Shown: piece after piece, positions 1 to 6,041 of the stretch
How the letters are laid out: each line of letters starts with the position of its first letter
Numbering within the stretch: the first letter of the stretch is position 1
Source: JBGTLA01 sp041744375
GTDB lineage: Bacteria; Actinomycetota; Acidimicrobiia; Spongiisociales; ZC4RG35
Direction: 5' to 3'
DNA length: 9,056 nt
Assembly (NCBI GenBank): GCA_041744375.1
Contig: JBGTLA010000007.1
Location: forward strand, 1 to 9,056
The notes under the pieces: model-generated
What the model saw: only the letters and a program-made list of their open reading frames with translations
Told to the model about the DNA's origin: nothing
Databases searched by the model: none
Made by a program: the position numbers and the translations under genes

Positions 1-464
1 CGCAGCGAAGACTCGGGTGTTTCGCGCGGGATCGCCATCAGCTCCGGTGTCGCACGGAGAAAGTCGTCGATCCGCCCTATCGCCTCGTCCTGGGTCATTC
101 TGGCGACGCCGAACGGCATCGGATCCTGGTCGGCGGGGAAGTGGCCGGACGACGTGACGAGGCCCAGCGTGGTGTTGGCCAACGCTCGGTCGAGTGGAGC
201 GAACGGCCGATCGTCATAGGTGTGGGGCCTTTGTTCTCCGGGTCTCGGGCAGTACGCCTTCACCTGCCATTCGTATGCCAGATCGATGAGCCGCTCGGGC
301 GGAGCCCCGTCGAACAATTCCCCCACCTCGCGGAGCACGAGACGCACGAACTCCGCCGCCTCGTCAGAATTGAGTCTCTTCAGAAACTTGAACGACAGGT
401 CGTTCCGGGAGCCGTAGGCGAATGAGTTCTTGAAGTCGTCTAGCGACTCGATGTCATTTGGCAT
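1..464 (-). CDS. Glycine/sarcosine/betaine reductase selenoprotein B family-like protein (3' end off the window)
   Basis: Reading leftward from an ATG at 462-464 the frame stays open to the window edge, giving 154 codons of an incomplete protein. The start reads MPNDIESLDDFKNSFAYGSR, followed by a helical stretch around residues 30-70. A segment with FAPLDRALANTTLGLVTSSG and then GHFPADQDPMPFG lies at about residues 88-118, and MAIPRETP near residue 145. The pattern 'PL-x-x-x-L-x-x-x-x-L-x-L-V-T-S-S-G' followed by an 'IPR-[DE]-T' block is what I know from GrdB/PrdB-like proteins of the selenoprotein B family. Those are reductase subunits in anaerobes, but they have many uncharacterised actinobacterial relatives. 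The part that would carry the Cys/Sec residues is outside the window, so the activity cannot be judged. An in-frame upstream ATG at 543-545 would add 27 basic residues that look non-coding, so 464 is preferred. No clear Shine-Dalgarno is seen. The family call is from memory of sequence patterns. Confidence 0.6.
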   Translation of the reverse strand, partial: MPNDIESLDDFKNSFAYGSRNDLSFKFLKRLNSDEAAEFVRLVLREVGELFDGAPPERLIDLAYEWQVKAYCPRPGEQRPHTYDDRPFAPLDRALANTTLGLVTSSGHFPADQDPMPFGVARMTQDEAIGRIDDFLRATPELMAIPRETPESSL

Positions 465-475
465 GTTCAGGTCAA

Positions 476-508
476 CCGGTGTCGCTCCCGTTCTGTTCCG
501 GTGTCGCT
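476..508. repeat. Two 11-bp direct repeats upstream of the selenoprotein B-like gene
   Basis: CCGGTGTCGCT occurs at 476-486 and again at 498-508, exactly 22 bp apart (about two helical turns). Both copies lie just upstream of the leftward gene starting at 464. The position and spacing would suit a tandem protein-binding site, but the repeat could also be chance or a remnant of decay in this stretch. Confidence 0.3.
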
Positions 509-599
509 TCCCATGGTGAAACCATCGGAATCCAGTCGGCGGCATGTTGTCGATGAGGAGGTGGACACTCCCCGGCTTGGCTTCTCGGCTGACGGCAGG

Positions 600-1330
600 C
601 CCGACCGGCTGCGAGCAGAAGGGCGAGGCCCCTGTCGTCCTCGGATCGTGGACGGCCGCGGCGGCGACTTCGTCGTCGGCCATCGGCACTTTGTTCACGA
701 ACTGGAACGCAGATTCGGACGGATCGCCCGACGTCTCGCTGCGATCCGGTTCGAAGTCGAAGGCTTGGAACGGATCGATCCGGCGGAGCAGTGCGTCGTG
801 GTCCCGCTTCATGAGGGATGGCGGGCGCCCTCGCCCTGCTTCGGCTTGAGCTGGATCGGAGATTCGTCGTGCGGGATGAGCTTTGCGACGGGCCGGCTCG
901 GTGGTTCCTTGCGTGCTACCAGCCATCCCAGGGTCAATACCGGTCCGTCGGTTGCCTCACTTCGTCGGTTTCACCGAGACGTCGGCCAAGTCTTCGACAG
1001 CGGGGACAGCCTGGTCGTCTTCGCCCAGGGTCCGCTCCTCGGGGGTGGAGGTCGCGTTCCGGCCGGGCGCATACCGTCTCGTCTACCACTTCGGCCAGCC
1101 ACTCCTCTCTGTCGTGCTCACCGGCAGCCCACCGGGTGTGACAGCATCCATTTGCCCCCACCCTGCTGTTCGGGCTGCGCGTCGATGTGGGCGCTGGAGC
1201 CGATCCCGCCCGAGGCACTCGATGCATCCGCCTTTCGCGCTCTCGAGCGGTCAATGAAACGAATGGCACTCGAGAACCGACGGCCCCGGCGGTTCCAATC
1301 CGAAACCACGGCTGGTGGAATGGCTACGGT
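600..1330 (+). pseudogene. Decayed PlsC-like (1-acylglycerol-phosphate-type) acyltransferase remnant
   Basis: No single frame encodes this protein, but successive frames join into one acyltransferase-like sequence. One frame gives HELERRFGRIARRLAAIRFE and CVVVPLHEG (to about 817). Another gives AGALALLRLELDRRFVVRDEL (818 to about 910). The next gives VASLRRFHRDVGQVFDSG and SLVVFAQGPLLG (912 to about 1043). Then come GVEVAFRPGAYRLVYHFGQP and VVLTGS (to 1128), HRV-stop-QHPFAPTLLFGLRV (1130 to about 1185), EPIPPEALDASAFRALERSM, and finally NHGWWNGYG (1304-1330). The 'FAQG...G' and 'PGA' blocks match the middle of PlsC/LPLAT acyltransferases, which acylate lysophosphatidate or related lipids at the membrane. 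Visible lesions are shifts near 817, 911 and 1128-1130, an extra G in the G5 run at 1041-1045, a shift near 1185, a shift near 1300, and TGA at 1139-1141 where Trp is expected. The usual C-terminal tail after GWW-x-GY is missing. The N-terminal boundary is approximate. Confidence 0.7.
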
Positions 1331-1585
1331 GAGCCTCGCCTACCTGCACCAGAACGAAGTGGATCTCGTCGCCGAATTCACGGTGGAGATCACCGAGAAA
1401 CGTCGGCGGCGCGGGCGATCGAGATCCTCGAACGTGATCCGCTCGCCGCCAGGGTCTGGTGGTCGAGCTGGGGAGGCGGTCACCCTTGGAGGGTATGTCG
1501 GGGTGGAAGCGCAGTCCGCCAACACGTAGGAGAGACGGAAGCTGTCGTAGCGGTACCCGGGTTCGGATGTGGTGGTCGAGACCAT
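1325..1585 (-). pseudogene. Decayed redoxin / iodothyronine-deiodinase-like protein remnant
   Basis: On the minus strand, pieces in two alternating frames join into a thioredoxin-fold protein. EPGYRYDSFRLSYVL (about 1560-1520) is followed in a second frame by GGLRFHPDIPSKGDRLPSS. The first frame then resumes with PDPGGERITFEDLDRP (about 1455-1412), and the second with FLGDLHREFGDEIHFVLVQV and GEAH (to about 1329). 'GDRLP...PDPGGERITFEDL-x-RP' is the typical N-terminal block of AhpC/redoxin proteins, and 'IHFVLVQV-x-EAH' resembles the strand before the EAHP motif of deiodinase-like redoxins. Only about four residues separate DRP from FLGDLH. Intact relatives have the strand and the catalytic Cys (or Sec) loop there, so an internal deletion of the active site is inferred. 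The C-terminal half is absent. It lies 45 bp downstream of the minus-strand membrane gene and may once have shared its transcript. Confidence 0.55.
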
Positions 1586-1630
1586 GACGCGGGACGCGAT
1601 CGAGAATTGAGGGTTTGGCTGCCTCCCGTG

Positions 1631-2020
1631 TCAGCGAGGCCCCGCCGACCGTGCTGCGCGACGGAGTCCGATCGTCTGGAGGATGGCAAAGTCGGCGACG
1701 ACGACCGTCACCACCACCAGTGCCCACAGGCCAGTGGTCGACATGAACCCCTGGTAGAGGGTGAGGACGATGATGGCGATGCTCACCCAGGCCAAGTCAG
1801 AAAAGATCACCAGCCTCACCATCTCTCTTCTGGGCTCACGCGCCGTCACCGCCACCCACCCCGCAAAGGGCAGCAGCCCTAAGCCAACTGCGATGGTGCT
1901 CCAACGGGGGATCTCGAGCCAGCGAGAAAGCGGTGCGGAGGCCGCCAGGAGGACGACGCCGGTGGCGGCGCTGAATCCGGCGTTGGCGGCGAGGCTTCGG
2001 GTGAGAAGGTGCCGAGACAT
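1631..2020 (-). CDS. Small four-helix integral membrane protein, function unknown
   Basis: This gene encodes 129 residues from ATG 2018-2020 to TGA 1631-1633. The start is chosen because AAAGGA lies about six bases upstream; a longer reading from 2080 has no such site. Four hydrophobic segments can be seen: AANAGFSAATGVVLLAASAP, STIAVGLGLLPFAGWVAVTA, LVIFSDLAWVSIAIIVLTLY and TTGLWALVVVTVVVADFAIL. They are separated by a basic loop (REPRREMVR), and the C-terminal tail is basic (LRRAARSAGPR), which suits a cytoplasmic end. No catalytic motif or cysteine is visible. Similar short four-helix proteins are frequent and uncharacterised in actinobacteria. The gene is divergent from the XRE regulator, with 118 bp between their starts, so that regulator may control it. 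Confidence 0.8.
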   Translation of the reverse strand: MSRHLLTRSLAANAGFSAATGVVLLAASAPLSRWLEIPRWSTIAVGLGLLPFAGWVAVTAREPRREMVRLVIFSDLAWVSIAIIVLTLYQGFMSTTGLWALVVVTVVVADFAILQTIGLRRAARSAGPR

Positions 2021-2081
2021 CGAGTTCCTTTCGTCTGCTTCTCCATCTTCTACTGCCCATCTTCTGCCCCTGGAGGTCATG

Positions 2082-2099
2082 CTGACAACTACGTGACAG
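2082..2099. promoter_or_regulatory. Imperfect dyad in the divergent promoter region (candidate operator)
   Basis: CTGACAACTACGTGACAG lies between the membrane-protein gene and the XRE regulator. Its outer arms CTG-A-CA and TG-A-CAG pair at five of six positions (six of nine over the whole 18 bp). It also holds TGACA twice as a direct repeat, 11 bp apart. The location suits an autoregulatory site for the adjacent regulator, but the symmetry is modest. Confidence 0.25.
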
Positions 2100-2138
2100 G
2101 TAATGGAGAGCGGCCCTCACCGGTGTAGGGTGCAATTC

Positions 2139-2930
2139 ATGGGTGGCATCGGTTTCGGGGCTCAGCTTCGTCAATGGCGCAGTGTCGGCGGAATGAGCCA
2201 GCTGGACCTCGCCGTCCGTGCTGATGTCTCCCAGCGTCATATCAGTTTCTTGGAAACCGGTCGCTCCCGCCCCAGCCGTGAGATGGTGATCCACCTCGCC
2301 CAGGCGCTGGACGTGCCACCGCGCGAGCAGAACTTGCTACTGCTGGCCGCCGGTCACGCCCCTAGCTTCGCCGAGACCCCTCTCGACGACCTCGAGCACA
2401 TCACCGGTGTGCTCGACTTCATCCTCGAGGCGCATGAGCCCAACATCTCCATCGTGGTCGACCGCCAATGGAATCTCCTCCGCTCCAACCGAGCCGCCAC
2501 CGCCTTTGTCTCGAAGCTGTTCCCGGAGTCTGTCAGCTGGACGCCGCCCCTCAACGTGATGCGGGTCAATTTCCATCCAGACGGCATGCGGCGTCACATG
2601 CTGGGCTGGGAGGCGACCGCATCCGCCCTCTTGCGACGACTAGAACGCGACGCTGCTTCGCATCCTCACGACGACAGTCTTCGGGAGCTCGTCGATGAGG
2701 TGAAGAGCTATCCGGGGGTGGAACCGCTGTCTGGGTCGTTGCCTCGCGCAGAAATCGGTGACCTGTTGGTCCCGGCTACCTATGTGGTCGACGGTGAGGA
2801 AGTGTCGCTGTTCACGACCATCGCCGTCATCGGTGACGCCCACGATCTCACCCTCGCCGAGCTGCGCCTGGAGACCTTCTGGCCGCTCGATTCACTGTCG
2901 GCAGAGCGATGGCGCCGGATGTTCGGCTGA
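2139..2930 (+). CDS. XRE-family transcriptional regulator with MmyB-like C-terminal domain
   Basis: The 263-residue protein has a helix-turn-helix at residues 5-60 (MSQLDLAVRADVSQRHISFL, then ETGRSRPSREMV) and a long C-terminal sensing domain (about 80-260). This arrangement is typical of the MmyB-like group (C-terminal domain MLTR_LBD), which is proposed to bind a small hydrophobic or fatty-acyl ligand. Conserved blocks of the group seen here are LAQALDVPPREQNLLLLAAG, ILEAHEP, VVDRQWNLLRSN and NVMRVNFHPDGMR. The start at 2139 fits relatives, whose HTH begins about five residues from the N-terminus, and it has AGGG ten bases upstream. An in-frame ATG at 2103 would add 12 residues of poor quality. 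It is probably autoregulated and controls the divergent membrane-protein gene. This is a DNA-binding cytoplasmic protein; the ligand is unknown. Confidence 0.9.
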   Translation: MGGIGFGAQLRQWRSVGGMSQLDLAVRADVSQRHISFLETGRSRPSREMVIHLAQALDVPPREQNLLLLAAGHAPSFAETPLDDLEHITGVLDFILEAHEPNISIVVDRQWNLLRSNRAATAFVSKLFPESVSWTPPLNVMRVNFHPDGMRRHMLGWEATASALLRRLERDAASHPHDDSLRELVDEVKSYPGVEPLSGSLPRAEIGDLLVPATYVVDGEEVSLFTTIAVIGDAHDLTLAELRLETFWPLDSLSAERWRRMFG

Positions 2931-2946
2931 GCCCTTCCGCTAGCTC

Positions 2947-2968
2947 CACTGGAGACCGTGGTCCAGTG
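2947..2968 (+). terminator. Stem-loop just after the XRE gene (possible terminator)
   Basis: CACTGGA (2947-2953) and TCCAGTG (2962-2968) form a perfect 7-bp stem with an 8-base loop, 16 bases past the XRE stop codon. There is no T-run after it; the following sequence is G/C rich. An intrinsic terminator of the usual kind is therefore not assured, and it may only stabilise the transcript end. Confidence 0.3.
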
Positions 2969-3056
2969 CGCGGGGGCGACGTCGGCTGCGCGCAAGATCG
3001 CGGACCGTGTGGCGTTAGTCCGGAATGGGCTTGGCCAAGGGTCGGTTACCCATGGC

Positions 3057-3869
3057 ATGGTGCGCACCTTTCGGTGGATGCTGATCGCATTCGGATTGGG
3101 CCTGATGGCCTGTACCTCCGAAGACCGTTTGGCGGCTGAGGTGCGGCCCTTCGCCGAGGTCCAGGCCTCTGAGTTCTCTTTCGAGACGGACCCAACCAAT
3201 CCCAGCCGCGCAGTGTTTCGGGTCACGACCACCGAACCCATGATCTGTGCCATCGTGTGGGGCGAAGACGCCTCGCTGGGCAACTTCAACAACTCCTTGA
3301 ACATGGCCGGCACCGGCATCGTCCAGCACGATGTGCTCCTTCCCGGCGCCGAGCCCGGGGTGGAGTACACATTTGTGGTCCAGGGGACCACCGCCGACGG
3401 GACTCTCTACCGGTCTGAAGTATCGACGTTCACCCTCACCGAACTTGAGTCTGTCGCGCCTCCTTCTGACACCCGCCCCAATCTGGCCTTGGGGGCTTCA
3501 GTCACCGATGTGAGCTCGGAGTTCGGTTCGGCTTTCGCCGCTGCCAACGCCGTCGACGGTGATCTGAGCACTGAGTGGTCAACGGCGGGTGACGGCGATG
3601 AGGCATTCATCACCATCGACTTGGGCGAACCGGTTGAGGTCGGAGGCGTGGAGTTCCTTACCCGGTCGATGACCGACGGTTCGGCGATCACCGACACGTT
3701 CGCGCTCCGCGTCGACGGAGGGGAAACGTTGGGTCCGTTTCCGGCAGGCAACCCCGCCGAGACCGCCACGGCACACGTCTCGGTAACAGGTCAGGTGTTG
3801 ACCTTCGAGGTCGTCACCTCCTCTGGGGGCAACACCGGCGCGGTGGAGATCAGGGTCTTTGCGCCCTGA
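3057..3869 (+). CDS. Lipoprotein with fibronectin-like and discoidin (F5/8 type C)-like domains
   Basis: The 270-residue protein starts with a lipoprotein signal: basic MVRTFR, a hydrophobic core, and the lipobox LMAC with Cys19 as the lipidated residue. It should therefore be anchored outside the cytoplasmic membrane. Residues about 35-128 look like a beta-sandwich of the fibronectin III or phosphatase N-terminal kind (FSFETDPTNPSRAVFRVTTT, then PGAEPGVEYTFVVQGTTADG). Residues about 141-270 resemble an F5/8 type C (discoidin) domain: NLALGASVTDVSSEF, AANAVDGDLSTEWSTAGDGD and FITIDLGEPVEVGGVEFLTR are the standard 'A-x-x-A-V-D-G...T-x-W-x-T...I-x-I-D-L-G' pattern, used to bind carbohydrate or other surface ligands. 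No catalytic domain is present. The ATG at 3057 is chosen because it gives a well-placed signal; 3078 is an alternative. The Shine-Dalgarno is weak. It stands 126 bp after the XRE gene and is convergent with the small membrane gene. Confidence 0.8.
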   Translation: MVRTFRWMLIAFGLGLMACTSEDRLAAEVRPFAEVQASEFSFETDPTNPSRAVFRVTTTEPMICAIVWGEDASLGNFNNSLNMAGTGIVQHDVLLPGAEPGVEYTFVVQGTTADGTLYRSEVSTFTLTELESVAPPSDTRPNLALGASVTDVSSEFGSAFAAANAVDGDLSTEWSTAGDGDEAFITIDLGEPVEVGGVEFLTRSMTDGSAITDTFALRVDGGETLGPFPAGNPAETATAHVSVTGQVLTFEVVTSSGGNTGAVEIRVFAP

Positions 3870-3888
3870 CTGACTGAAGACTTGTGCA

Positions 3889-4071
3889 TCAATGCAACGC
3901 CCGTACGCCGATGAGACCGAGCGCGCACAGCGTGGCCCCGACGGCCACCAACCTCGCGTCGGAGTTGTGACGGAGCCAGATCATCGCCACCACCCCAACC
4001 GCAACAACTCCGACGAGCTGAAGGCCCACTCCGGCGTTGGTGGTAGGAAGCAGAATGTTTCGGATGTCCAC
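3889..4071 (-). CDS. Small two-helix membrane protein (60 aa), GTG start
   Basis: A GTG at 4069-4071 is preceded on the minus strand by AAAGGAG nine bases upstream, one of the best ribosome binding sites in the window. The frame encodes 60 residues and ends at TGA 3889-3891. Two hydrophobic segments are visible: VGLQLVGVVAVGVVAMIWL (about 14-32) and LVAVGATLCALGLIGVRAL (about 41-59). They are linked by a short polar turn (RHNSDAR). I do not recognise a family. It is divergent from the DUF3179 gene, and the 132-bp gap holds a near-perfect 20-bp dyad, so the two are probably co-regulated. The strength of the start signal and the clean membrane topology argue against a chance frame. Confidence 0.7.
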   Translation of the reverse strand: MDIRNILLPTTNAGVGLQLVGVVAVGVVAMIWLRHNSDARLVAVGATLCALGLIGVRALH

Positions 4072-4145
4072 CCCGCCGATCTCCTTTCACTACCTTGCTC
4101 CTGGTTCAACATGATCAACACCCGCCCGCCAACGACGCCGAAACG

Positions 4146-4165
4146 ATCGTCGGAACCCCGACAAT
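4146..4165. promoter_or_regulatory. 20-bp dyad ATCGTCGG-N4-CCGACAAT (candidate operator, copy C)
   Basis: The arms ATCGTCGG and CCGACAAT pair at seven of eight positions around an AACC spacer. Its centre is about 48 bp before the DUF3179 start and about 85 bp before the 60-aa gene start on the other strand. Read on the minus strand it is ATTGTCG-N5-CCGAC, the motif also found twice between the DUF427 and reductase genes at 7169-7216. A regulator with 5-4-5 half-site spacing could bind here. Confidence 0.55.
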
Positions 4166-4203
4166 CGTCGCCGCGGTGTGACTGCCAACGTGTTGAGCCG
4201 TCT

Positions 4204-5448
4204 ATGAGATCGAGAGTTGCCTTCATGACAGCGATTGTCGTGGTGCTTGCCGCCTGCGGCGGCGAGAGTTCCAGAGAAGATCCGACGCCGACCACTGCGG
4301 CGCCCACCACTGCGACGCCCACCACCACTGTCCCGCCGACAGACGAGGAGTCGGACCCAGGTGGTCTGGGCCCTTCCCCTGATGGTTTCCCAGAGGGAGA
4401 GTCGGCACTCGACGATATGACGGCATCTTCGTTCCCAGATCCTCTGGTGCCTCCGGGAGAGATCATCTCGGGGGGTCCTCCCCCGGACGGAATTCCTCCC
4501 CTGGACGCTCCCAGTTTCGTGGGCGTCGAGACTGCCGACATATGGCTCAAAGACGCCGAGCCGGTGGTGGTGCTCGACATCGATGGGGATGCCCGGGCCT
4601 ACCCGGTTCAGATACTGATGTGGCATGAGATCGTCAATGACACCGTAAGCGGGGTGCCTGTTTCGGTGACCTACTGCCCGTTGTGCAACAGCGCAATGAC
4701 CTACGTTCGGGAGGTCGACGGTCACGAGACCACCTTCGGCACATCGGGTCGCCTTTTCGCCTCGGCGTTAGTCATGTACGACCGGGCGACCGAGTCGTTG
4801 TGGACCCACTTCGACGGTCGAGCCGTGGTGGGAGTCCTCACCGGCCACCAACTCGAACCTGTCGCCTCGCCGCTGCTCGCCTGGGCCGACTTCAAGGCGG
4901 CCCACCCCGAGGGGCAGGTCCTCGATCGGGAGACGACGGGTCACAGCCGCCCATATGGCAACAATCCCTACGGCGGCTATGACAACCCTGAAGGTTTCCC
5001 ATTCCTCTTCAGGGGCGACGTCGACGCCCGTTCCACCGCCATGCAACGAGTAGTCGGTGTGCGGAGCGAAGAGGCCGCTAGGGCTTGGACGCTGGAGGCG
5101 ATTTCCGATGGCGAGGCCGCCGCCACCAACTCGGAGGTGGGAGAAGTGCCGGTGGTGATCTTCTGGAAGTCCGGCCAGAACAGCGCGCTCGATAGCGGAG
5201 ACATCGACGAAGGGCGTGACGTGGGTTCGGTCGGCGTCTTCTCACCCACCGTCGATGGACAGGACCTGACGTTCGTCGCTGAGGGCGACACCTTCGTCGA
5301 CGAACAGACCAATTCGATATGGGACATCGCCGGTCGGGCGACAGCAGGCGAACTCGAGGGCTCGGCCTTGGAGCGCATCCCGCACCTGGACACGTTCTGG
5401 TTCGCGTGGTCGACGTACGCCCACGAGACCGACCTGATCGAGGCATGA
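4204..5448 (+). CDS. DUF3179-domain lipoprotein with CPLC motif
   Basis: The 414-residue product begins with a lipoprotein signal (MRSRVAFM, hydrophobic core, lipobox LAAC, Cys18). A Thr/Pro-rich linker follows (about 27-50, TPTTAAPTTATPTTTVPP), typical of exported actinobacterial proteins. The folded part (about 80-410) carries hallmark DUF3179 blocks: VVVLDIDGDARAYPVQILMW, HEIVNDTVSGVPVSVTYCPL with CNSA, TTFGTSGRLFASALVMYDR, and SLWTHFDGRAVVG. Cys158 and Cys161 form a CPLC pair. The biochemical role of the family is unknown, and the conserved pair plus His residues might bind a metal or be redox active. The ATG at 4204 is chosen for the signal peptide, although its Shine-Dalgarno is poor. 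The frame stays open upstream to 3892, but that part looks non-coding. The stop overlaps the start of the TlpA-like gene, so translation is coupled. Confidence 0.9.
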   Translation: MRSRVAFMTAIVVVLAACGGESSREDPTPTTAAPTTATPTTTVPPTDEESDPGGLGPSPDGFPEGESALDDMTASSFPDPLVPPGEIISGGPPPDGIPPLDAPSFVGVETADIWLKDAEPVVVLDIDGDARAYPVQILMWHEIVNDTVSGVPVSVTYCPLCNSAMTYVREVDGHETTFGTSGRLFASALVMYDRATESLWTHFDGRAVVGVLTGHQLEPVASPLLAWADFKAAHPEGQVLDRETTGHSRPYGNNPYGGYDNPEGFPFLFRGDVDARSTAMQRVVGVRSEEAARAWTLEAISDGEAAATNSEVGEVPVVIFWKSGQNSALDSGDIDEGRDVGSVGVFSPTVDGQDLTFVAEGDTFVDEQTNSIWDIAGRATAGELEGSALERIPHLDTFWFAWSTYAHETDLIEA

Positions 5449-5978
5449 TGGCACGGTCGAAGCTCGTCTGGGCGGCTTCGACGATCGCGGCAGTAGCCCT
5501 CGTTGCGGTGGTGGTGGTCCTTGCCACCTCCTCCTCTCCGGCCAGCCCATCGCCACAGCCCCCCGCCGGCTCCGTAGACGTGCCCTTCGAGTACCTGGAC
5601 GGAAGTGGAGGTAACCTGGCCGACTTCGTCGGGACCCCGGTGGTCGTCAACTTCTGGGCCTCATGGTGCCCGGCATGTGTGGCAGAGATGCCCGACTTCG
5701 AAGAGGTCCACCAGGGGTTCGGAGATGAAGTTGTTTTCCTCGGCCTGAAGATGCAAGAAACCAACCCGGCCGCGGCACAAGACCTCATCGAGCAGACCGG
5801 TGTGACCTATCTGTTGGGGCGCGATCCTGACGGATCGATCTTCACTGAGTTCGGGGGAATCGCCATGCCGACGACGGTCTTCATCGACGCCGGCGGCGAG
5901 GTGGCGACCACCTACGCCGGAGCCATCTTCGCCCGCGACCTCGAGGAGCTGATCCGACGCGAACTGCTCGCGTCCTGA
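5448..5978 (+). CDS. Membrane-anchored TlpA-like thioredoxin-fold protein
   Basis: The 176-residue protein has one N-terminal hydrophobic segment (about 7-27, LVWAASTIAAVALVAVVVVL), with basic ARSK before it, acting as an anchor or signal. A Ser/Pro linker follows, then a thioredoxin-like domain (about 44-176). The active site is NFWASWCPACVAEMP with Cys74 and Cys77, and the cis-proline is Pro141 in IAMPTTVFID. These are the features of TlpA/ResA-type extracytoplasmic thiol:disulfide reductases, which keep partner cysteines reduced, for example in cytochrome c maturation. The ATG at 5448-5450 has GAGG four bases before it and begins inside the DUF3179 stop codon (TGATG). An ATG three bases earlier (5445) would give a 4-nt overlap. 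The tight coupling suggests that the upstream DUF3179 protein is its substrate or partner. No cytochrome genes are visible nearby. Confidence 0.9.
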   Translation: MARSKLVWAASTIAAVALVAVVVVLATSSSPASPSPQPPAGSVDVPFEYLDGSGGNLADFVGTPVVVNFWASWCPACVAEMPDFEEVHQGFGDEVVFLGLKMQETNPAAAQDLIEQTGVTYLLGRDPDGSIFTEFGGIAMPTTVFIDAGGEVATTYAGAIFARDLEELIRRELLAS

Positions 5979-6041
5979 TCCTCGGGGCTCGAACGGGACC
6001 TGGCTAAGACTTTCCGGTGCGCTACGTTGGCAGCTGAACCC

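Noticed and set aside
501..1529. A long plus-strand open frame of 342 codons
   Set aside because: Only parts of it (about 600-817, 912-1043, 1190-1290) look like protein. The missing pieces lie in the other two frames, so it is a mixture of true and false frame over a pseudogene, not one gene.
1187..1882. Long plus-strand frame across the membrane-protein gene
   Set aside because: Apart from the short NHGWWNGYG piece belonging to the acyltransferase remnant, it is the antisense shadow of the redoxin remnant and the membrane protein.
2103..2138. Earlier ATG for the XRE regulator
   Set aside because: The 12 extra residues are atypical for the family, and AGG lies only two bases from that ATG.
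4176..4197. GTGTGA followed by ACGTGT, resembling a CRP site upstream of DUF3179
   Set aside because: The second half does not match TCACA, and the Crp/Fnr protein here has lost the residues that read TGTGA.
3892..4203. Upstream extension of the DUF3179 frame
   Set aside because: The first 104 codons have no domain character and cover the oppositely oriented 60-aa gene. The lipoprotein signal begins at 4204.
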